From Roseibium aggregatum (GTDB lineage Bacteria > Pseudomonadota > Alphaproteobacteria > Rhizobiales > Stappiaceae), in NCBI RefSeq assembly GCF_014692675.1, contig NZ_JABFCZ010000006.1, positions 1-64,000 on the forward strand: 64,000 nt of DNA, given 5' to 3'. Below the pieces are notes generated by a model, which saw only the letters and a program-made list of their open reading frames with translations, did no database searches and was not told the origin of the DNA. Positions 53,898 through 63,227 of the stretch are shown here, one piece after another (the first letter of the stretch is position 1; each line of letters opens with the position of its first letter). The position numbers were made by a program, and so were the translations under genes.

Positions 53898-53984
53898 GCG
53901 GTCGTGGCGGAATTGGTAGACGCGCAGCGTTGAGGTCGCTGTGGGGTAAAACCCGTGGAAGTTCGAGTCTTCTCGACCGCACCA
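53898..53984 (+). tRNA. tRNA-Leu (anticodon GAG)
   Basis: The 87-base gene folds as a class II tRNA: acceptor GCGGTCG / CGACCGC, D-arm with GGTAG, anticodon stem CAGCG / CGCTG around TTGAGGT (anticodon GAG, reading CUC and CUU), a long variable arm and the T-arm GTTCGAGTC. CCA is encoded at 53982-53984. No integrase gene lies nearby. Confidence 0.97.
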
Positions 53985-54099
53985 TTTATCTCTCTTCACA
54001 CTGTCGCGATCTTCGATCGCTTCGCTCCAGAGGGGGCGGCCAAAGTGGCCGGCGCGCAGTCGCGCTTGCGAACCCTTCGGGTTCGTGCACCTTACAAAG
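53985..54099 (+). ncRNA. Structured region after tRNA-Leu, possible small RNA
   Basis: Between the tRNA and a strong terminator lie about 115 bases with three compact hairpins: GCGATC-TTC-GATCGC near 54005, GGCC-AAAGT-GGCC near 54039 and GCGAACCC-TTCG-GGTTCGTGC near 54068-54087. It is either the 3' trailer of the tRNA transcript or a small RNA. No open reading frame with an RBS is seen. Confidence 0.4.
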
Positions 54100-54145
54100 A
54101 AAGCCCTTGCAGGATCTTCCGGTGAAGCTCCCGCAAGGGCTTTTT
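54100..54145 (+). terminator. Terminator downstream of tRNA-Leu
   Basis: AAAGCCCTTGC (54100-54110) and GCAAGGGCTTT (54133-54143) form a stem with a 22-base loop, followed by TTGATT. The U-run begins inside the stem end (TTTTT 54141-54145). It ends the tRNA-Leu transcript. Confidence 0.85.
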
Positions 54146-54553
54146 GATTCCAGGCAGCCGGATTCGCGATCGCCACGCAATTGACCGGAATCATGCCTTG
54201 CCGGCACGGGCTTATGCCCCGAAGCCTGCCGCGTTTGATACGCGCGCGAATTCGCGAGTTGGGTCCTAAATCTTCCGCTAAGTAATTTTTCGCGGCAATG
54301 TTACTTTGAAAATCAAATATATCTTTGCGCCAAGCCAAGGCTCTTCGCGCCTGCAGCAATTGTTTTTCCCATATTTCAATATCAATTCTGCCTAAATAAC
54401 GGGCGTAAACATATATATTGATTATATTAAATAATTTTTAAGTATAAAATACGCTTACTAATTAGGCAAAGTTACCAATTATTAGGCAATAGTAAGGGTA
54501 TTTACGTATATCGCTCGATCCGAGCCGATCTTCAGAACCTTCCCGAGGCCGAC
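54146..54553. other. Gene-free AT-rich region upstream of receptor pseudogene
   Basis: About 400 bases: the first 100 have ordinary composition, while 54280-54510 is strongly AT-rich with many short A/T runs and repeated TTAGGCAA (54464, 54482), a likely promoter region for the following gene. No gene, tRNA or clear repeat found. Confidence 0.55.
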
Positions 54554-56613
54554 ATGCGGACTTTCTTGCTTAACCTTAAAATTCGAACCAGGATTGCACT
54601 CGTTTCTCTCCTGCCAATGCTCGGGCTTGCCTATTTCGCGGCGGCCAATCTTGTTGACCGGTATACGACCGCCTCCGAAGCCGAAGCCATTGCGGAGCTG
54701 TCCCGGACGGCGCCGGTGATCAGCGGGCTCGTCCATGAACTCCAGAAGGAGCGCGGCGCTTCGGCAGGCTTCATCGGATCCCATGGCGGAACAAACTTCG
54801 TGTCTGTCCTGAATGAGCAGAAGAAGCTGACCGATCAGGTGCGGCAACGCTATGAGTCGGTGGCGCTCATCAAGGAGTTGATCGGGGAAGGGGGGCTTTT
54901 CGGCGAGCACGCATCCGCGGCCCGCGACCGGCTGGCCAGGCTGGATGCTATCCGGTCGGACGTCCAAGGGCTGAAGCTTAATTCTTCGCAGATGGCCGCC
55001 TTTTATACCGACCTCATAACCGATCTCCTGAGCATGATCGAATCCATGAACGGAATTGCTGACGATGCCGGATCGTTCGCCAGATCGTCGCCTATTCCAG
55101 TTTGCTTCAAGGTAAGGAACGGGCCGGCATCGAACGCGCTGTCGGCGCCGGCGGCTTCTCGTCCGGTGCCTTCAACGCCGAGAGCTACCAGAAGTTCGTG
55201 CGCCTCGGCGCCATGCAGAATGTCTATTTTGCCGTTTTTGACCGCTACGCCGCCGAGGAAGAGAAGCAACTGCTCGACAATACGCTTGCCGGCGATGCGG
55301 CAAAGGCGGTCGGCAATTCCCGAAAGGTTGCCTATGGGAGCGCTTTCGGCGGATCTCTGGAAACCGTGTCCGGAGCCGACTGGTTCTCACAGGCGACCGC
55401 CAGGATCAACGCTCTCAAACAGGTCGAAGACCAGGTTGCGGCCAAGCTGACCGATCTTGCCGATTCGATTGCCGCCTCGGCCAATGGCAGCTTCTACTTT
55501 TCCCTGTCCGTTGCCCTTGCCGTCTTTGCCGTGGTCGTGGCGCTTGCCATCATGATCATCGGGTCCATCACCGGTCCGATCGCACGGATTGTCTCCACCA
55601 TGAGCCGGCTTGCGGAGGGGCGGACCGACATCGACCTCAGCGGCGCTGAAAACAGAAGTGAAATCGGCGATATGGTCCGCGCGGTCATGGTGTTCAAGGA
55701 TAACAAGATCAAGGCAGACGAGTTGGCCGTCCGGGAGGCCGAGGAAACCAAAAAGCGCGAAGAGCGCGCACGGTATATCGAGCAACTGACCAGGGACTTC
55801 GACGCCGACATTTCCGAATTGCTCAATGCCGTGGCGGGCGCCTCGACGGAAATGGAAAGCACCGCGCAATCGATGTCGAATATCGCAGACGACACCAACC
55901 ATCGGGCAACGACGGTGGCTGGCGCGGCCGAAGAGGCTTCCGCCAATGTCCAGACCGTGGCGACGGCGACGGAGGAATTGTCCAGTTCCATTCAGGAAAT
56001 CTCCCGGCAGGTCGCCCAGTCCTCGGATATTGCCGGTCGTGCCGTCGACCAGGCTACGAACACCGATCAACAGATCCAGGGGCTTTCGATAGCGTCGCAG
56101 CGGATCGGCGAAGTCATCAGCCTGATTTCCGATATTGCCGAACAGACCAATCTGCTCGCCCTGAATGCGACCATCGAGGCCGCGCGGGCGGGGGATGCCG
56201 GAAAGGGATTTGCCGTGGTCGCGGCCGAGGTCAAGGAATTGGCCAGCCAGACCGCCAAGGCCACGGAAGATATCAGTCAGCAGATCGGCAACATCCAGAA
56301 CGAGACCGAGGGCGCGGTAACGGCGATCCAGTCGATCGGTACGACAATCTCGGAAATCAACGAGATTGCCTCCAGTATCGCTTCCGCGGTGGAAGAGCAG
56401 ACGGCCGCTACACAGGAGATCGCCCGAAACGTGGAGCAGGCTGCCTCCGGTACGGATCAGGTGACAGCCAACATCCTGGAAGTTACGCGGGCTGCAAGCG
56501 AGACCGGAGCCGCGGCAACCCAGGTGACCGCAACGGCCGGTGAACTCAGCACCAAGTCCGAACTGCTCAAGGCCCAGGTGGAAAAATTCCTGACCGAGGT
56601 CAGGGCAGCGTAA
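54554..56613 (+). pseudogene. NIT-domain methyl-accepting chemotaxis protein, frameshifted
   Basis: Two frames together encode one receptor. Frame one (from ATG 54554) gives a membrane segment at residues 14-34 and the start of a nitrate/nitrite-sensing NIT domain (VHELQKERGASAGFIG); after about residue 172 (GIADDA) it turns into nonsense. Frame two takes over at about 55072 with [20 protein letters not shown], the rest of the NIT domain, a second membrane segment (about 55490-55560), HAMP and the signalling domain with [20 protein letters not shown]. The simplest repair is one extra base near 55070 (GCCGG-ATC read as GCCGGGATC). The full protein would have about 686 residues. It may be a real mutation or a sequence error. 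Confidence 0.85.
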
Positions 56614-56686
56614 CCCGGCAACAAGAAGCAGCGCGCGCCGCCATGCGCTCTGCACCACATGGCATGGCAGCGCCAATCGTGATCGG

Positions 56687-57577
56687 CTAAGGGGCGGTGG
56701 CGCCAGACACGCCGCCGACCCGGGCGAGCGTTTCCTGCCGCAGGACCTTGCTCAGGTCATGGGCGAGGGGCGAGGCATTCGGCGCCAGCAAGAGCCGCAC
56801 CTCGATCGCAGGCAGAACAGGAAGCTTCAGCGATCTGCCGACACAAGCGATGTCCTGCGGTCTGCCGTGGTCCGTGCGCACGCCGACGCCCAGGCCGGAG
56901 CGCAGGGCGGCCCAGATGCCCGGCAGGCTGGGGGTTGTCAGGGCAGCCCGCCAGCGCATTTCTCCCTGTTCGAGCGCAGAAAGGGCTGCCTGGCGGAACA
57001 GGCAGGGGTGGTTGAACAGCACCAGGGGGACAGGGCTTCCGGTCAACGTCTCCAGGAAGGCTTCGCAGGCGAGCCACTGCATGGGCATGTCGCAGAGAAG
57101 CTCGCCCTCGTCAGGGGCTCCGGACTTGAAGAAGGCGATGGCGACATCGAGACGGCCGGCGCGCACTTCTTCTGCAAGATTGTGGTTCTCGCCGGCACGG
57201 ACTTCCACGTGGACATTCTCATGCGCACCGGCAAACGCCTTCAGTGTCGCCGGCATCACGTCGTCGAAGAAATCCTGCGGCAAGCCTAGGCGCACGGCTG
57301 CCGTCGTGGTGGTCGAGCCCAGGGCAAGCGCCGCCTCGTCGTTGAGGGCGACGATCCGTCGGGCATAGGCGACGAAGGCTTCGCCGGCTTCTGTCGGCAC
57401 CAGTCCGCGGCCCTTGCGGACGAAGAGTGGGGTTCCCGCCTGCTGCTCCAGCTTCTTGAGCTGCATGCTGATGGCCGATTGCGAGCGGCCCAGCTGGATT
57501 GCCGCGCGGGCGAAGCTGCCTAGGTCGGTGCCGGCTACGACCGCGCGCAAGGCATCGATATCGAAGGTTGGGTTCAC
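56687..57577 (-). CDS. LysR-family transcriptional regulator
   Basis: I choose GTG 57577 (296 residues, NPTFDIDALRAVVAGTDLGS); a TTG at 57604 would add nine residues. The N-terminal winged helix (LGSFARAAIQLGRSQSAISM, about residues 17-36) and a C-terminal substrate-binding fold are clear. LysR proteins usually control a divergent neighbour, here an MFS transporter gene 113 bases away. Effector unknown. Confidence 0.9.
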   Translation of the reverse strand: MNPTFDIDALRAVVAGTDLGSFARAAIQLGRSQSAISMQLKKLEQQAGTPLFVRKGRGLVPTEAGEAFVAYARRIVALNDEAALALGSTTTTAAVRLGLPQDFFDDVMPATLKAFAGAHENVHVEVRAGENHNLAEEVRAGRLDVAIAFFKSGAPDEGELLCDMPMQWLACEAFLETLTGSPVPLVLFNHPCLFRQAALSALEQGEMRWRAALTTPSLPGIWAALRSGLGVGVRTDHGRPQDIACVGRSLKLPVLPAIEVRLLLAPNASPLAHDLSKVLRQETLARVGGVSGATAP

Positions 57578-57690
57578 TTCAAGAATCCGGAAATCAAACT
57601 TCAAAATTATTCGATATTTTTAAGTATTACGCGCTGCTACCGTTCGGATCAAGCCGGGGCGGCCGTCTTCACGGGGAACCCGGGCCCTGA

Positions 57691-58956
57691 ATGAAACCAC
57701 CGGACAGGCGGAAAATGACAGCAGGAACAACAGCAGCGGAGAAAGTGAGCCGCGATACGGTCATCATCGTTACGGCCGGGGGGATTGTGCTTGCCCTGGC
57801 CTTCGGAGTAAGGGCGGTCTTCGGCGGCGTGGTGCAGCCATTGTCGGACGATCTGTTCGGCGGCCGGATCGAGATCTTTTCCCTGTCGATCGCGATCCAG
57901 AATCTGGTCTGGGGGCTCGCGCAACCGGGCTTCGGGATGATCGCGGACAGATACGGCGACCGGCCGGCCTTGTGGCTGGGCTTCGTCTGTTACGCCGCGG
58001 GCATGGGCGTCTGTGTTCTGGGAACCACGCCGCTCGCACAGCATCTTGGGGCGGGGGTGTTGGTCGGCATGGGCATTTCAGGCACGGCCTTTGGAACCGT
58101 GCTGGCGGTGGTCGGGCGTGTTGCCCCGCCGGACAAGCGCAGTTTTTATCTCGGCGTCGCATCGGCCATGGGATCGGCCGGCCAGGCGCTGCTGCCATTG
58201 CTGGTGTCCTGGCTGATTGCATGGTTCGACTGGCGGATGACGCTCGTCATCGTGACCGGGCTGCTCGCGCCGATGGCGCTGTGCATTCCCTTTCTGCGGA
58301 CGGGCGGTCACGGCGTAAGCGAAGACGATCCGGTCGACCTTGGGCAGACCGTACGCCGGGCCTTCGGCCATACCAGCTTCACCTTGCTCAGCGCCGGGTT
58401 CTTCGTCTGCGGCTTCCATCTGGCTTTCATCACCGCGCATCTGCCGAATTTCGTGCAGAACTTCTGCACGGGCACCAACCTGTCGCCGGAGGAACTGCGC
58501 GGGCTGGGACTTCGTGCCCTTGCGCTGGCGGGCTTCGCCAATATTTTCGGGACGCTCTTTGCTTCGCGGCTCGGAGGACGGTTTCCCAAGCCCTATGTCC
58601 TTGCGGCGATCTATGCGCTTCGGGCGCTGGTCATCCTCGGCTTCATCTCCTTTCCCGTTACGCCGGCGTCGGTTCTGGTGTTCGGGTTCGTGATGGGCGG
58701 GCTCTGGCTTTCGACCGTTCCGTTGACCAGCGCGCTTGTGCTCGTGATGTTCGGTCCGCGCGCCATGGGTACGCTGTTCGGCTTCGTCTTTCTAAGCCAC
58801 CAGCTCGGCAGTTTCGCAGGCGCCTGGCTGGGCGGCGTCTGGTTCGACCGCACCGGGAGCTACGACATGGTCTGGTACGTGGCCATCGTTCTGGGCATTG
58901 CCTCCGCCGTCATCCATCTCCTGGTTCAGGAACGCCCGGCGCCCGTGCCGGCGTGA
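57691..58956 (+). CDS. Major facilitator superfamily transporter
   Basis: The 421-residue protein has about 12 membrane segments and the MFS loop motif GMIADRYGDRPALW between TM2 and TM3. Its pattern (RAVFGGVVQPLSDDLFG, QNLVWGLAQPGFGM) resembles oxalate/formate antiporter-like or monocarboxylate-type carriers; the substrate is undecided. ATG 57718 (MTAGTTAAEK) is an alternative start. It is divergent from the LysR gene, likely its regulator. Confidence 0.88.
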   Translation: MKPPDRRKMTAGTTAAEKVSRDTVIIVTAGGIVLALAFGVRAVFGGVVQPLSDDLFGGRIEIFSLSIAIQNLVWGLAQPGFGMIADRYGDRPALWLGFVCYAAGMGVCVLGTTPLAQHLGAGVLVGMGISGTAFGTVLAVVGRVAPPDKRSFYLGVASAMGSAGQALLPLLVSWLIAWFDWRMTLVIVTGLLAPMALCIPFLRTGGHGVSEDDPVDLGQTVRRAFGHTSFTLLSAGFFVCGFHLAFITAHLPNFVQNFCTGTNLSPEELRGLGLRALALAGFANIFGTLFASRLGGRFPKPYVLAAIYALRALVILGFISFPVTPASVLVFGFVMGGLWLSTVPLTSALVLVMFGPRAMGTLFGFVFLSHQLGSFAGAWLGGVWFDRTGSYDMVWYVAIVLGIASAVIHLLVQERPAPVPA

Positions 58957-59095
58957 GCGGTGTCCTGAGCGGCGGTTGGCCCTTTTTCCGGAAAATAGCC
59001 ACCGGGACTTGCTCCTGACGGAAAGGCTTTGCAGGATCGTGCCCGCGTAACGCGCAAGGGCAATTGATTCACAAGCCGAGAGCAGGGAGCCGGCA

Positions 59096-59425
59096 ATGCC
59101 ATCCAGGCGTCCGACCAGGAAACCGCAACTCGCCGCCGCTGCTCTCGCCTTCCTTACCCTGACCGCGTTCATTTCCCCCGAGCAGGCGCGGAACATGCAG
59201 CGCAACCCGTCGACCTTCGGCACCATGCTGTGCCGCCAGTTCTGGTATCTGGAAAACAAGATCCTCGCGGAGGGCCGGGTGTGCCTGAAGTCGGACCGGG
59301 CGCGGCGGGCGTTCAAGAACGCAAAGCCTTGTATTTCCGGCGACGAAAACATTCTGCCTCGGCGGGTGCGCGACTATCTGGCGGAACTGCGCAAGGCGGC
59401 GGCGAAGAAGGGGTGTTTCCGGTGA
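59096..59425 (+). CDS. Secreted hypothetical protein with YARHG-like motif
   Basis: The 109-residue protein has a basic, hydrophobic N-terminus like a signal peptide (LAAAALAFLTLTAFI) and a mature part CRQFWYLENKILAEGRVCLK followed by ARRAFKNAKPC. The pattern C-x-x-x-W-Y-x-x-N-x-I-x-x-x-G-x-C-F/L resembles the YARHG domain of some extracellular proteins. Function unknown. Confidence 0.65.
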   Translation: MPSRRPTRKPQLAAAALAFLTLTAFISPEQARNMQRNPSTFGTMLCRQFWYLENKILAEGRVCLKSDRARRAFKNAKPCISGDENILPRRVRDYLAELRKAAAKKGCFR

Positions 59426-59431
59426 GGGGAG

Positions 59432-60010
59432 GTGGAGATAGCCGCATTTGGGAGGGCAAACCTCGATTTGAAAAGCTTCGGAAGATTGCCACATGACCCG
59501 CCCCCTTCTTGGAAAATAAGTGGCATCGGGGATCTGATCGGTGCGCTTTGCGCGCTGGCCGACAGCGGGTATTGGAGCAAGTCCGATATCGCGTCCTGGG
59601 CCGACAGGATCATTGCAGCGATTGAAACGCCTCGATACTGGCTCGTCGATTTGAGTCTGCGTGCTTCCTCCGATGTGCCTGACAGCGATGTGGTGAAATT
59701 CGATCAAGTGGACTGGTTTGAAGCGAATTTTCCTGACGACCTCAACGATATGACCGCCGGACTTGTCCTGCTCAATTTTGATTGCGGCCGCCTATCGGAA
59801 GAAGAAAACAGGCACAAGGTTGGGGAACTCGCCGACGGGGGTTATGTGACCGGGATCGAAATCGAGGAAATGTGGGACATTCCGCTGGATGACGCGAGGC
59901 TGAACCTGCTCCGGCTCCTTGGTCGGGAGGTGCTGGCCTCCGTGGACGTGGACAGGGTGTCCTCCTGCCATAGTGAATTGGTCTCTCCGACCCGTCTTCA
60001 GCCTTTTTAA
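59432..60010 (+). CDS. Hypothetical protein, 192 residues
   Basis: The frame from GTG 59432 to TAA 60010 begins only six bases after the preceding stop, with GAGGGGAGG over the start. It has no signal peptide or Cys pairs; it looks acidic and globular (GIGDLIGALCALADSGYW, SWADRIIAAIE, VVKFDQVDWFEANF). No family recognised. The start is uncertain because the RBS overlaps it. Confidence 0.55.
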   Translation: MEIAAFGRANLDLKSFGRLPHDPPPSWKISGIGDLIGALCALADSGYWSKSDIASWADRIIAAIETPRYWLVDLSLRASSDVPDSDVVKFDQVDWFEANFPDDLNDMTAGLVLLNFDCGRLSEEENRHKVGELADGGYVTGIEIEEMWDIPLDDARLNLLRLLGREVLASVDVDRVSSCHSELVSPTRLQPF

Positions 60011-60148
60011 GAAGAATTTTCCGAAGCTTGTGGAGTTCCACCGGTTTTCCGGTGGCAAAGCTGCGCCGGCAAGGCTACTCCTGTGGCGAGGGCGGGCCTT
60101 TGACGGGACGGGTGCGCCGATGGCGCGGATTGGAGCGAGGAGGGAGCG

Positions 60149-61567
60149 ATGACACAGGCCGATATGCTTGACGACCCGACTCCCCCCGAGGCGGAAGACC
60201 TCACTGTCCGCGACGAGGAAGGCCGTCTTCATCCGGACTTCATCGCCGCCGTGGAAGCGGCGATCGAGGCAGGTGACGGGCCGTCCCTGATCGAACTTGC
60301 CGGCAATCTGCACGAGGCGGATACAGGCGACCTGCTGGAAGCGCTGAACGAGGAAGAGCGTTTCGCCTATGTCCGGCTCCTGGGCGACGCCTTCGATTAT
60401 ACGGCGCTGACGGAAACGGACGAGGCAATCCGGCGCCAGCTGCTGGAAGTGCTGCCGCACCAGCAAATCGCCGAAGGCCTGGGCGATCTTGATTCCGATG
60501 ACGCGGTCTACATCCTTGAGGATCTGGACGAGGAAGACCAGGCAGCGATCCTGGGCGAGCTTCCCTATGCGGACCGGGCGCAGCTGCAGAAGTCGCTGGA
60601 CTATCCGGAAGAATCCGCCGGGCGGCGGATGCAGACCGAGTTCATCGCGGTCGCGCCCTTCTGGACCGTCGGCCAGACCATCGACTACATGCGCGAGGCG
60701 CGCGACCTGCCCGACAGCTTCTACGAGATCTATGTGGTCGATCCGGCGTTCCGTCTGCTGGGCGCCGTGGCGCTCGACAAGGTGCTGCGCACCGGGCGGG
60801 ACGAGAAAGTCACCTCGATCATGACCGAAACCCGGCACTGGGTACTTGCGACGGACGACCAGGAAGAGGTCGCCCGCATGTTCGAGCGCTATAACCTGGT
60901 CTCCTGCGCCGTCGTCGACGACGCCGACCGGCTGGTGGGCGTGATGATGGTCGACGATATCGTCGACGTCATCCAGGAAGAGGCGGAAGAGGACCTGCGC
61001 GCCCTTGCCGGTGTGGGGGACGAAGAGATCTCCGACAGCGTGGTCACCATCGCCCGGTCGCGACTGACCTGGCTGGTGGTCAATCTGGCCACCGCAGTGC
61101 TTGCCTCCGTCGTGATTGCGCTGTTCGAGGATACGATCCACGCCATGGTCGCACTCGCCGTGCTGATGCCGATCGTCGCGTCCATGGGCGGCAATGCCGG
61201 CACCCAGACCATGACGGTCGCCGTTCGCGGTATCGCCACCCAGGAACTGAGTGCGCGCAACCTGTTGCGCGTGCTCAACCGTGAAGTGCTGGTGAGTTTC
61301 GTGAACGGGATTGCGCTGGCGGTGCTGATCGGCTTCACCGCCTATCTCTGGTTTTCCAGTCCCGGGCTCGGCATCGTCATCGGCGGCGCGATCGTCATCA
61401 ACATGCTGTTTGCCGGCCTGTCCGGGCTGCTGATCCCGATTGCGCTCGACAAGATGAACGTGGACCCGGCGATTGCCTCCAGCGTGTTCGTGACCACCGT
61501 GACCGACGTGGTCGGCTTCTTCGCCTTCCTCGGGATTGCCGCCCTGTGGTTCAATCTGCCGCTGTAG
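60149..61567 (+). CDS. mgtE: Magnesium transporter MgtE (second copy)
   Basis: The 472-residue protein (ATG 60149, GGAGGGAG just upstream) has the N-domain with helical repeats (LLEVLPHQQIAEGLGDLDSD), two CBS domains (about 140-265) and five membrane segments with MPIVASMGGNAGTQTMTVAV in the pore helix. Compared with the first copy the pore motif is GGNAGTQTM rather than AGNAGLQAS, nearer to the canonical MgtE. Both may be functional with different regulation. Confidence 0.94.
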   Translation: MTQADMLDDPTPPEAEDLTVRDEEGRLHPDFIAAVEAAIEAGDGPSLIELAGNLHEADTGDLLEALNEEERFAYVRLLGDAFDYTALTETDEAIRRQLLEVLPHQQIAEGLGDLDSDDAVYILEDLDEEDQAAILGELPYADRAQLQKSLDYPEESAGRRMQTEFIAVAPFWTVGQTIDYMREARDLPDSFYEIYVVDPAFRLLGAVALDKVLRTGRDEKVTSIMTETRHWVLATDDQEEVARMFERYNLVSCAVVDDADRLVGVMMVDDIVDVIQEEAEEDLRALAGVGDEEISDSVVTIARSRLTWLVVNLATAVLASVVIALFEDTIHAMVALAVLMPIVASMGGNAGTQTMTVAVRGIATQELSARNLLRVLNREVLVSFVNGIALAVLIGFTAYLWFSSPGLGIVIGGAIVINMLFAGLSGLLIPIALDKMNVDPAIASSVFVTTVTDVVGFFAFLGIAALWFNLPL

Positions 61568-61580
61568 GGGACGTTCGAAT

Positions 61581-62057
61581 TCAGGCTGCCGCTTGCAGCA
61601 GGTTGTCGCGCAGGGCCGCGATCCGGGCCTGAAGATCCCTCAGCTCGTCCAGCGAGATGCCGGAGGCGGCAAGGATGCAGCTGGCGAAATCCGTTGTTTC
61701 CCGTTTCAGCTCCTTGCCCGAGCCGGTCAGCCGGATGCGCACCTGGCGCTCGTCCTTGTCGTCGCGCACACGGGTGACGAAACCAAGGCTTTCCAGGCGT
61801 TTCAGGAGCGGCGTTAGCGTGTTGGATTCCAGATGCAGCCGGGCGCCGATCTCGCCGACGAGCCGGCCGTCCTGTTCCCACAGGGCGACCATGGCGAGAT
61901 ATTGCGGATAGGTCAGGCCCAGCTTCTGCAAGAGCGGCTTGTAGACCCGGTGCATGGCGTGATTGGCCGAATACAGCGAAAAGCACAGGAACTGGCTCAA
62001 GGGGATGTCGCTGGTTTCGAGCCGCTGCGCCGGATCCTTGGAATGTGTGTCAGTCAT
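61581..62057 (-). CDS. ohrR: OhrR, MarR-family organic peroxide sensor (2-Cys type)
   Basis: The 158-residue repressor starts at ATG 62057 (MTDTHSKDPAQRLETSDIPL); longer openings on this strand are chance. Cys25 in SQFLCFSLYSAN is the peroxidatic Cys of OhrR, and Cys127 (TTDFASCIL) fits the second Cys of the 2-Cys class known from Xanthomonas. The winged helix contains ESNTLTPLLKRLESLGFVTR and the wing DKDERQVRI. Peroxide oxidation releases it from DNA. It is divergent from ohr, its usual target. Confidence 0.93.
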   Translation of the reverse strand: MTDTHSKDPAQRLETSDIPLSQFLCFSLYSANHAMHRVYKPLLQKLGLTYPQYLAMVALWEQDGRLVGEIGARLHLESNTLTPLLKRLESLGFVTRVRDDKDERQVRIRLTGSGKELKRETTDFASCILAASGISLDELRDLQARIAALRDNLLQAAA

Positions 62058-62091
62058 TGAAAAGGGTTCCTTGTCGACTGCCTTTAAAATA

Positions 62092-62177
62092 ATTCGCACG
62101 CGATATAATCGCAACCGCTTGATTTCTGAATTCGGTTGTCTATATAAATCGTATACGATATAATCGTGTGCGATATT
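62092..62177. promoter_or_regulatory. Repeated OhrR operator-like palindromes
   Basis: ATCGTATACGAT (62148-62159) is a perfect 12-base palindrome and is repeated after 15 bases as ATCGTGTGCGAT (62163-62174), giving two tandem 15-base units. A third related unit, read on the minus strand as ATCGCGTGCGAATT (62105-62092), lies near the ohrR start. They are placed to control both divergent genes; binding by OhrR is inferred. Confidence 0.7.
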
Positions 62178-62223
62178 AAACGAGCCTGCCGGCCAGCAGT
62201 GCAGGTCAGAAGGAGACGGGAAA

Positions 62224-62649
62224 ATGACAGTGGACGTTAAATACACCGCCAAGGCCAAGGCAACGGGCGGACGCGACGGTGCGGCGGAAACCCTTGACGG
62301 CAGCTTCGCCGTCAAGCTGGCAACGCCCAAGGAACTGGGCGGCGCAGGCGGTCCGGGCAACAATCCGGAGCAGCTCTTTGCCGCAGGCTATTCTGCCTGT
62401 TTCATCGGTGCGCTCAAATTCGTCGCCGGTCAGGAAAAGCTCGCCATTCCGGCGGAGACCTACATTGTTTCCGAGGTCGGTATCGGTCCGCGGTCGGAAG
62501 GCGGGTTCGGCCTGACGGTTTCGCTCGGGATCTCCCTTCCGGGTCTGGACAGGGCGCAGGCGGAGGCCCTGGTCGCCAAGGCGCATCAGGTCTGCCCCTA
62601 TTCCAACGCGACCCGCAACAACATCGACGTCAAGCTGAGCGTGATCTGA
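62224..62649 (+). CDS. ohr: Organic hydroperoxide resistance protein Ohr
   Basis: The 141-residue OsmC-fold peroxidase has Cys59 (GYSACFIGAL) and Cys124 (HQVCPYSNATR), the catalytic pair, plus the catalytic Arg in the early loop (GRDG). It reduces fatty-acid and other organic hydroperoxides using lipoylated proteins. AAGGAGA lies about 8 bases before the ATG. The divergent ohrR and the repeated operators indicate peroxide induction. Confidence 0.95.
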   Translation: MTVDVKYTAKAKATGGRDGAAETLDGSFAVKLATPKELGGAGGPGNNPEQLFAAGYSACFIGALKFVAGQEKLAIPAETYIVSEVGIGPRSEGGFGLTVSLGISLPGLDRAQAEALVAKAHQVCPYSNATRNNIDVKLSVI

Positions 62650-62750
62650 AGACGCAGCTGCAGGCGGCCTTCCGCAAGGGGCGTGCTTGATTGCATGCCC
62701 CTTTCGCTTTTAGGGTTCAGGCTCCAACACCATTACAAGGCCCGGACCCA

Positions 62751-63182
62751 ATGACCGGCACACCACCCCGACTGGACGGCATCCTGGAGACGTCCGTTTA
62801 TGTGGATGACATGGAGACCGCCCACGCGTTTTATTCCGGCGTGCTCGGCCTGAAGCGGATGGTCTCCGGAGATCGCCTTTATGCCTATGACGCCGGTCCG
62901 GCGCAGACGCTGCTCGTCTTCCACCGGGGGCACACGGGCGAGGATGTTCAGACGCCGGGCGGTGTCGTTCCCGGACACGATACCACCGGTCCGTCCCACT
63001 TCGCGTTCCGCACGAGCCGCGAGGCCCTGGACGACTGGCGGGCGTATCTTGGAACCTCCGACGTTGAGATCATCAGCGAGGTCAATTGGCCCGCCGGCGG
63101 ACAAAGCCTTTACTTTCGCGATCCGGACGGCAATGTTCTGGAAATCGCGGCGCCGCCGCTTTGGCCGAATTTCGAGGCGTGA
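62751..63182 (+). CDS. VOC-superfamily (glyoxalase/dioxygenase fold) protein
   Basis: A 143-residue protein starting at ATG 62751. Two betaalphabetabetabeta units are visible: LETSVYVDDMETAHAFYSGV and FAFRTSREALDDWRAYLG, ending in YFRDPDGNVLEIAAPP with the metal-ligand Glu. Family members include glyoxalase I, bleomycin resistance and ring-cleaving dioxygenases; substrate undecided. Confidence 0.85.
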   Translation: MTGTPPRLDGILETSVYVDDMETAHAFYSGVLGLKRMVSGDRLYAYDAGPAQTLLVFHRGHTGEDVQTPGGVVPGHDTTGPSHFAFRTSREALDDWRAYLGTSDVEIISEVNWPAGGQSLYFRDPDGNVLEIAAPPLWPNFEA

Positions 63183-63227
63183 TTTTCAGAACGTGATTAG
63201 GGCAAGGCATTGCCTTGCGGGGGCAGT

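Noticed and set aside
53898-54553. Integration site at tRNA-Leu
   Set aside because: No integrase gene, and no repeat of the tRNA 3' end was seen downstream in the window.
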